A stretch of 5,928 nt of DNA, taken from the NCBI GenBank assembly GCA_900552925.1, contig USBH01000107.1, positions 1 to 5,928 on the forward strand. Reading direction: 5' to 3'. The notes under the pieces are model-generated. The model worked only from the letters and a program-made list of their open reading frames with translations, had not been told where the DNA came from and searched no databases. Every line of letters begins with the position of its first letter. Within the stretch, counting starts at the first letter, position 1. Both the position numbers and the translations under genes were made by a program. The stretch comes from an uncultured Oscillospiraceae bacterium (GTDB lineage Bacteria > Bacillota > Clostridia > Oscillospirales > Acutalibacteraceae). Positions 1 to 3,563 of this stretch are shown piece by piece.

Positions 1-909
1 ATACCGCATGTCGGGCGGCGGCGTATACAGCTTTACGTGCGGCATGCGGCTGAAGGCCGCGTGGATGCGCCGGACATGGCGCATCTCGGCCTGCCGCAGG
101 TTGTCCTCCCCCCGGGCGCGCACAAAGTCGATCCCCGCGCCGAGCGCCAGAATCCCCGGCACGTTCTGCGTGCCGCTTTCAAGGTATTCCGGCATGTCCC
201 GCGGCTGTTCCAGCTGCAGCGCCAGCGTACCCGTCCCGCCCTGGATCAGGCTTTTGAGCTTTTCCCCCCGGCCGGTGATCAGCAGGCCGGTGCCCATCGG
301 GCCGTAAAGCCCCTTGTGCCCGGCGCAGCAAAGATAGTCGATGTTGTCTTCCGCCGCGCGGATCGGCACCACGCCGCCGGACTGCGCCGCATCGACGCAG
401 ATTTCCGCGCCGTAAACATGCGCGAGCGCGGCAAGCCGCTCCACCGGCACGCGGATGCCCCACACGTTCGAGGCCTGCGTGCAGATGAACATCCGCGTGT
501 TTTCGCGGATCGCACGGCGGAACGCGTCGAGCGTCGCGTCGTTGTCGCACGGCGTGACCGGCACGACCGTGAAGGAAACGCCGTGCGCCTCCATGGCCTT
601 GAGCGGCCGCAGGACCGCGTTGTGCTCGAGATCTGTGACGAGCACATGGTCGCCCGGCTGCAGGGAGTGGATGACGATGTTCAGCGCCTGCGTGCAGCTC
701 GGCTGGAACGAAACGCACTCCGGCCCCGGCGCGCCAAAAAGCGCGGCCGCCTTCCGCCGCACGGCGTAGACGGCCTGCGCAGTTTCCATGCTCATCCGAA
801 AGCCGCCGCGCCCCGGGTTCGCCCCGAAGCGCTCGAGCGCTTCCGCCATGCGCCTGCGCACGCTCTGCGGCTTCGGATACGTCGTCGCGCTGTTGTCCAG
901 ATAGATCAT
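1..909 (-). CDS. Class V aminotransferase, cysteine desulfurase family (C-terminus beyond window)
   Basis: This is a PLP-dependent enzyme of the NifS/SufS/selenocysteine lyase superfamily. Family members take sulfur from cysteine or selenium from selenocysteine as a persulfide or selenide. The first 303 residues are visible and the frame is still open at the window edge; related proteins have about 380. The start MIYLDNSATTYPKP is the short N-terminus typical of the TIGR01977-type subfamily, whose exact substrate is not established. Visible active-site elements are H96 in TDLEHNAV (stacks on PLP), D173 and Q176 in VDAAQSGG, and K199 in AGHKGLYGP (Schiff-base lysine). GGTGT (224-228) and ESGTQNVPG (244-252) are also characteristic. 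The catalytic cysteine loop lies in the missing part, so desulfurase activity cannot be confirmed. Its ATG overlaps the stop of the DUF3343 gene (ATGA), which implies translational coupling. The superfamily is certain; the specific substrate is not. Confidence 0.93.
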   Translation of the reverse strand, partial: MIYLDNSATTYPKPQSVRRRMAEALERFGANPGRGGFRMSMETAQAVYAVRRKAAALFGAPGPECVSFQPSCTQALNIVIHSLQPGDHVLVTDLEHNAVLRPLKAMEAHGVSFTVVPVTPCDNDATLDAFRRAIRENTRMFICTQASNVWGIRVPVERLAALAHVYGAEICVDAAQSGGVVPIRAAEDNIDYLCCAGHKGLYGPMGTGLLITGRGEKLKSLIQGGTGTLALQLEQPRDMPEYLESGTQNVPGILALGAGIDFVRARGEDNLRQAEMRHVRRIHAAFSRMPHVKLYTPPPDMRY

Positions 910-1154
910 GACGACGCACCCCGATCCGTCCGGTACAACACCCGCACACCCGCCTCGCGCAGCAGGCGCTCGGCCTCATCGATGCGCTGCGGCACGTGCA
1001 GCCCGTAGCCGCACCCGTTTTCCCGCGTGCGCGGCAAACGCTCCACATACGCCCTGATTCCGTGCGAAAAAAGCACGTCGCGGCCCTTGAGCGCGTACGT
1101 CACGCTGCTGACCACGATGAGCGGCTTTTCCCCCCGGTCCTTCTGATTTCCCAT
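906..1154 (-). CDS. DUF3343 protein, putative sulfur/selenium carrier
   Basis: A small soluble protein of 82 residues resembling the DUF3343 (PF11823) family, which has been proposed to carry sulfur or selenium. The start reads PLIVVSSVTYALKGRDVL, matching the family pattern of a beta strand followed by a serine and an alanine-rich helix. The centre has GCGYGL with a single cysteine at residue 48, the only thiol in the protein and the expected carrier residue. The C-terminal half (about 55-74) is a predicted helix and strand. An in-frame ATG at 1178 would add eight residues, but 1154 is preferred because AGAGGTG lies six bases before it, while 1178 has only a badly spaced GGGA. The gene ends in a four-base overlap with the class V aminotransferase gene, a pairing that suits a persulfide or selenide donor and its acceptor. 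The family match is by eye and the function is inference. Confidence 0.85.
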   Translation of the reverse strand: MGNQKDRGEKPLIVVSSVTYALKGRDVLFSHGIRAYVERLPRTRENGCGYGLHVPQRIDEAERLLREAGVRVLYRTDRGASS

Positions 1155-1160
1155 AACAAG

Positions 1161-1167
1161 CACCTCT
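1161..1167 (-). promoter_or_regulatory. Ribosome binding site that fixes the DUF3343 start
   Basis: Read on the minus strand this is AGAGGTG, followed by six bases and the ATG at 1154. It favours that start over the in-frame ATG 24 bases upstream, which lacks a well-spaced Shine-Dalgarno sequence. Confidence 0.6.
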
Positions 1168-1212
1168 GCTTTCCCCATATCCCGTTTTTACTGTTCGCTA
1201 CCAGAATATGAG

Positions 1213-1229
1213 ACAAGCCGCCGGTTTGT
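1213..1229. other. Imperfect 17-bp dyad in the ispF-DUF3343 gap
   Basis: Half-sites ACAAGCCG and CGGTTTGT flank a central C; seven of eight positions are symmetric. It lies in the 105-base gap after ispF, 59 bases before the DUF3343 ATG. No T-run follows on the minus strand, so it is not an intrinsic terminator. It could be an operator or simply chance in GC-rich DNA. No convincing promoter was seen in the same gap. Confidence 0.25.
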
Positions 1230-1259
1230 GCCTGTTTGCCCCGGCGCGCCGTGCGGAAA

Positions 1260-1727
1260 TCAGACGAGCAGGCAGACTGCGTGCGCGGAAATGCCCTCGC
1301 CGCGCCCCGTAAAGCCGAGGCACTCCTCGGTCGTCGCCTTGACGTTGACGCAGTCGACGTCGATGTTGCAGGCCGACGCGATGTTGCGCCGCATCTCCTC
1401 GATGTACGGGCGCAGCTTCGGCCGCTGCGCGACGACCGTCGCGTCGATATTCGCGATCGCAAAACCGCGGCGGCGCACCGCCGCAACGACCGCCGAAAGC
1501 AGCTTCAGGCTGTCGGCGCCCTCGTACTTCGGGTCGCTGTCGGGAAACAGGACGCCGATGTCCCCGAGCGCCGCCGCGCCGAGCAGCGCGTCCGAAACCG
1601 CGTGGGCCAGCACATCCGCATCTGAATGCCCGAGCAGCCCCAGCTCGTAGGGGATCTTCACGCCGCCGATGATCAGATCGCGGTGCTCTGCCAGCGCGTG
1701 CACGTCGTAACCATGTCCAATTCTCAT
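1260..1727 (-). CDS. ispF: 2-C-methyl-D-erythritol 2,4-cyclodiphosphate synthase
   Basis: IspF cyclises 4-diphosphocytidyl-methylerythritol 2-phosphate to methylerythritol 2,4-cyclodiphosphate with release of CMP, the fifth step of the MEP isoprenoid pathway in the cytoplasm. The protein is 155 residues, full length for this family, which works as a homotrimer with active sites between subunits. The metal ligands align directly with the E. coli enzyme: D8 and H10 in GYDVH, and H42 in the segment after GHSDADV (33-39). [10 protein letters not shown] (54-63), K130 with TTEE (132-135), and GFTGRGEG (138-145) complete the signature. GGAG at 1733-1736 sits five bases before the ATG. It follows the DUF2200 gene by 52 bases, with a hairpin in that gap, and is the third gene of the ispD unit. 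Nothing looks damaged. Confidence 0.98.
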   Translation of the reverse strand: MRIGHGYDVHALAEHRDLIIGGVKIPYELGLLGHSDADVLAHAVSDALLGAAALGDIGVLFPDSDPKYEGADSLKLLSAVVAAVRRRGFAIANIDATVVAQRPKLRPYIEEMRRNIASACNIDVDCVNVKATTEECLGFTGRGEGISAHAVCLLV

Positions 1728-1744
1728 ACCATCTCCGCCTTTCC

Positions 1745-1763
1745 GCGAAGCCCTGCGCTTCGC
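1745..1763 (-). other. Hairpin between the DUF2200 gene and ispF
   Basis: A perfect seven-base-pair stem, GCGAAGC with GCTTCGC, encloses a five-base loop. It sits just upstream of the ispF ribosome binding site (1733-1736), leaving eight bases between. No T-run follows on the minus strand, so it is not a terminator. It could influence mRNA stability or ispF translation; this role is inference. Confidence 0.45.
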
Positions 1764-1779
1764 CGTTTCCTGGATTCTC

Positions 1780-2133
1780 TCACGATTTCCGCAGAATTTT
1801 CTCCATCGGCTTTCCCTTGGCCAGCTCGTCGACCACTTTGTCGAGACAGCGGATCGTCCGCATCGGCTCGTCCTCGATCGCCTCCACGCGGACGCCGCAG
1901 ACCACGCCGCGGATCAGCGCGCGGTCCGCATTGAGGTGCGGCGCCTGCGCGAAAAAATCCCCGTAGGTCATGTCTCGCGCGATGCACTGTTCCACCATTT
2001 CCGCTGTATAGCCGGTCAGCCAGAAAATCGCCTCGTCCACCTCGCCGCGCGTCCGTCCCTTGCGCTCGGCCTTCTGCACGAGCAGGGGGTAGATCTTCGC
2101 GAGCGGCATCTGCAAAACCTTATCCTTTTCCAT
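1780..2133 (-). CDS. DUF2200 family protein, function unknown
   Basis: A small soluble protein of 117 residues that resembles the DUF2200 (PF09966) family along its whole length. Recognised segments are [14 protein letters not shown] (15-28), [12 protein letters not shown] (31-42), FFAQAPHLN (60-68), [16 protein letters not shown] (76-91) and [15 protein letters not shown] (102-116). There is no signal peptide, membrane segment or nucleotide-binding motif, and I know of no demonstrated activity. The start at 2133 is chosen over in-frame ATGs upstream because AGGAGG at 2139-2144 lies five bases before it and because family members begin at this point. It starts 16 bases after the ispD stop and ends 52 bases before ispF, so it is co-transcribed with both. 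Its placement inside an isoprenoid operon could be meaningful or accidental. Confidence 0.9.
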   Translation of the reverse strand: MEKDKVLQMPLAKIYPLLVQKAERKGRTRGEVDEAIFWLTGYTAEMVEQCIARDMTYGDFFAQAPHLNADRALIRGVVCGVRVEAIEDEPMRTIRCLDKVVDELAKGKPMEKILRKS

Positions 2134-2138
2134 GCGCG

Positions 2139-2144
2139 CCTCCT
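2139..2144 (-). promoter_or_regulatory. Ribosome binding site of the DUF2200 gene
   Basis: A consensus AGGAGG on the minus strand, five bases before the ATG at 2133. It lies in the 16-base gap after the ispD stop and rules out the upstream in-frame starts that would overlap ispD. Confidence 0.75.
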
Positions 2145-2149
2145 GCATG

Positions 2150-2842
2150 TCAGCCGGGGGCATTGTCCTGCGCCGCGGCAAAGGCCTCGGCCACGAGGAG
2201 GTCCTCCGGCGTTGTGATCTTGATGTTTCTGTAGTCCCCCGGCGTCAGGAACACGGTGCCGCCCGCCGCTTCGACGAGCTGGCAGTCGTCCGTATAGCTT
2301 TTGCCCATCTGCGCCGCGCGGGCGAGCGCACGGGCATAGAGCGTCCGATCAAACACCTGCGGCGTCTGGACCGCCCGCAGCGCCGTGCGGTCCGGCGTGC
2401 TCTGCACAAAGCCCGCGTCGTCCACCGCCTTGATCGTGTCCTTGACCGGCACGGCCAGCGACGCTGCGCCGAAGCGCACCGCATCCGCGCAGACGCGCTC
2501 GATCAGCGCCGGCGTCACAAACGGCCGCGCACCGTCGTGGATCGCGACAAAGTCCGCCCCGATGCAGAGCGAAACGCCGTTTGCAACGGAGGCCTGCCGA
2601 TCGCGCCCGCCCGTCGTGATGCGCAGCGGCTTGCCAACTCCCGCGGCCGCCTGCCGGACGTCCGCGAAATCGCTTTCCCGCGCCACAACGACAATTTCCG
2701 CGATGCACGCCGCCGCATCGAACGCGCGCAGCGTCCGCCGCAGCACCGGCTCGCCGCCGACCGTCATCATCAGCTTGGAAACGCCCCCCGCCTGCATGCG
2801 CGTGGAGTTTCCCGCGGCGACGATCACCGCGCTGATTCTCAT
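2150..2842 (-). CDS. ispD: 2-C-methyl-D-erythritol 4-phosphate cytidylyltransferase
   Basis: IspD joins methylerythritol 4-phosphate to CTP, giving 4-diphosphocytidyl-methylerythritol and pyrophosphate, the third step of the MEP pathway. The protein is 230 residues, normal for the family. The N-terminal nucleotide-binding loop is VAAGNSTRM (8-16) with R15 and, in place of the usual PKQ, SKL with K23. Further landmarks are GGRDRQASVANGV (78-90), IHDGARPFV (101-109), VKDTIK (133-138), QTPQVF (159-164), TDD (184-186) and NIKITTPEDL (206-215), whose K208 matches a conserved active-site lysine. The start at 2842 is preferred to the ATG at 2848 because GGAGGAGG is seven bases before the former and only one before the latter. 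It is the first gene of its unit, with a strong promoter about 100 bases upstream. IspD and IspF are often adjacent or fused; here a DUF2200 gene separates them. Confidence 0.97.
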   Translation of the reverse strand: MRISAVIVAAGNSTRMQAGGVSKLMMTVGGEPVLRRTLRAFDAAACIAEIVVVARESDFADVRQAAAGVGKPLRITTGGRDRQASVANGVSLCIGADFVAIHDGARPFVTPALIERVCADAVRFGAASLAVPVKDTIKAVDDAGFVQSTPDRTALRAVQTPQVFDRTLYARALARAAQMGKSYTDDCQLVEAAGGTVFLTPGDYRNIKITTPEDLLVAEAFAAAQDNAPG

Positions 2843-2849
2843 ACCCATT

Positions 2850-2857
2850 CCTCCTCC
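2850..2857 (-). promoter_or_regulatory. Ribosome binding site that fixes the ispD start
   Basis: GGAGGAGG on the minus strand. Spacing is seven bases to the ATG at 2842 but one base to the in-frame ATG at 2848, so the downstream ATG is the likely start. Confidence 0.7.
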
Positions 2858-2942
2858 GCTCCGCCCGGCCTGTCCGTCGGACGGCGCCGCCGCGGCCGAT
2901 CCACGGGCGCGCGCCGCACCGGGCAGAAAATTTATCACGATT

Positions 2943-2971
2943 ATTATAGCGCTTTCCCCGAAATACGTCAA
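2943..2971 (-). promoter_or_regulatory. Sigma-A promoter of the ispD operon
   Basis: The minus strand carries TTGACG (2966-2971), a 17-base spacer and a perfect TATAAT (2943-2948). Five of six -35 bases and all -10 bases match consensus at the optimal spacing. It stands out from its GC-rich surroundings in an AT-rich patch. Transcription should start near 2936, giving a leader of roughly 95 bases before ispD. The spoIIID terminator lies upstream, so this promoter begins a separate unit that covers ispD, the DUF2200 gene, ispF and possibly the two genes beyond. No riboswitch was recognised in the leader. Confidence 0.85.
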
Positions 2972-3058
2972 GAAATGTTGCTGCTGCACAAAAATCTTTC
3001 GTTTTGCCCGCACAGCAGGGCGCTGCCTTTCGGCACGGCCTGTCCCGCTGTGCCGCGC

Positions 3059-3103
3059 AAAAAGTGCGCTCCGCTTCCCCGGGCCGGCCGGAAAGCGGAG
3101 CGC
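3059..3103 (-). terminator. Intrinsic terminator of spoIIID
   Basis: Arms GCGCTCCGCTT (3093-3103 on the minus strand) and AAGCGGAGCGC (3066-3076) pair perfectly over 11 bases. The stem can extend by a U-G and two C-G pairs, leaving a loop of about ten bases. AC and then five T residues (3059-3063) follow on the minus strand. The stem begins two bases after the spoIIID stop codon. It separates spoIIID from the ispD unit. Confidence 0.85.
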
Positions 3104-3105
3104 GC

Positions 3106-3360
3106 TCATTTCCCCTTGTGCTCGTATTTGCGCTTTGTCGCCATGCCGCCGCGGATGTGGCGCTGCGCCTTGTTGACGGCCAGCACGTCGCGCACCTCCT
3201 TGTACAGGCCGAGGTTCACGTGGCGCAGCCGCTCTGCCACGTCCTTATGTACCGTGGATTTGCTGACGCCGAACTGCTTTGCGGCGCGCCGGACCGTCGC
3301 CTTGTTCCGCACGATATATTCCCCAAGCATGGCGGCTCTGTCATCGACACTTTGCTTCAT
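3106..3360 (-). CDS. spoIIID: Sporulation transcriptional regulator SpoIIID
   Basis: SpoIIID is a small DNA-binding protein that activates or represses many mother-cell genes in sporulation after sigma-E becomes active. The 84-residue protein aligns with B. subtilis SpoIIID from its first methionine. YIVRNKATVRRAAKQFGVS (15-33) followed by KSTVHKDVAERL (34-45) form the helix-turn-helix. The basic tail QRHIRGGMATKRKYEHK (66-82) matches the second DNA-contacting segment, including RGG-ATK. It is slightly shorter than the B. subtilis protein at the C-terminus. Its ribosome binding site is GAGGG, part of AGGTGAGGG (3370-3378), nine bases before the ATG. It appears to be a single-gene unit: the oxidoreductase terminator lies upstream and its own terminator follows at once. 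The gene suggests a spore-former, though some non-sporulating relatives may keep remnants. Confidence 0.96.
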   Translation of the reverse strand: MKQSVDDRAAMLGEYIVRNKATVRRAAKQFGVSKSTVHKDVAERLRHVNLGLYKEVRDVLAVNKAQRHIRGGMATKRKYEHKGK

Positions 3361-3391
3361 CGTAACACACCCTCACCTTTGTTGTGTTTCA

Positions 3392-3420
3392 TTTCTATGC
3401 AAAGCGGCGCGCCTTCATGC
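3392..3420 (-). promoter_or_regulatory. Possible sigma-E-type promoter of spoIIID
   Basis: On the minus strand GCATGAA (3414-3420), 14 bases, then CATAGAAA (3392-3399). This resembles the mother-cell sigma-E pattern of a KMATATT-like -35 and a CATACAMT-like -10 at 13-15 bases. The -10 CATA core is good; the -35 half is weak. It lies 31 bases before the spoIIID ATG. In B. subtilis spoIIID is sigma-E dependent, which supports the reading. No good sigma-A promoter was seen between this gene and the upstream terminator. Confidence 0.4.
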
Positions 3421-3494
3421 TAAAAACCTGCGGTCCCGGGCGATTGTCCCGCGTCCGTGCGGCCGCGCGGCACCGGCGGAAAAGCGGAAGAAAC

Positions 3495-3529
3495 AAAAAT
3501 CCCGCCTGCGGAAAACCGCAGACGGGATT
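3495..3529 (-). terminator. Intrinsic terminator of the pyruvate:ferredoxin oxidoreductase gene
   Basis: The minus-strand transcript pairs 3516-3529 with 3498-3511: a 14-base-pair stem including the A-T base, one G-U wobble (3522 with 3505) and a four-base TTTT loop. The descending strand ends in five T residues (3495-3499), then G and three more T residues. It starts 34 bases after the stop codon at 3564. Confidence 0.85.
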
Positions 3530-3563
3530 CTGTTATTCAGTCAGATCGGAGCAAAGCCCGCAA

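Noticed and set aside
37..1008. A long plus-strand open frame of 323 codons opposite the aminotransferase gene.
   Set aside because: It is arginine- and histidine-rich, typical of the reverse of GC-rich coding DNA, and covers a well-recognised gene on the other strand.
179..1048. A 289-codon minus-strand open frame within the aminotransferase and DUF3343 genes.
   Set aside because: It is the frame-shifted shadow of those genes; the true frame shows PLP-enzyme motifs throughout.
1100..1178. The longer DUF3343 form starting at the ATG at 1178.
   Set aside because: It lacks a well-spaced ribosome binding site, and the added residues MGKAEVLV precede the usual family start.
1191..1219. A possible sigma-A promoter (TTGTCT, 17 bases, CAGTAA, minus strand) ahead of the DUF3343 gene.
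   Set aside because: The -10 box matches consensus in only two of six positions, which is no better than chance.
2843..3109. The ispD frame stays open upstream to an ATG at 3109, giving a possible 319-residue protein.
   Set aside because: The extension would run through the spoIIID terminator and the ispD promoter, has no family resemblance, and the strong ribosome binding site points to 2842.
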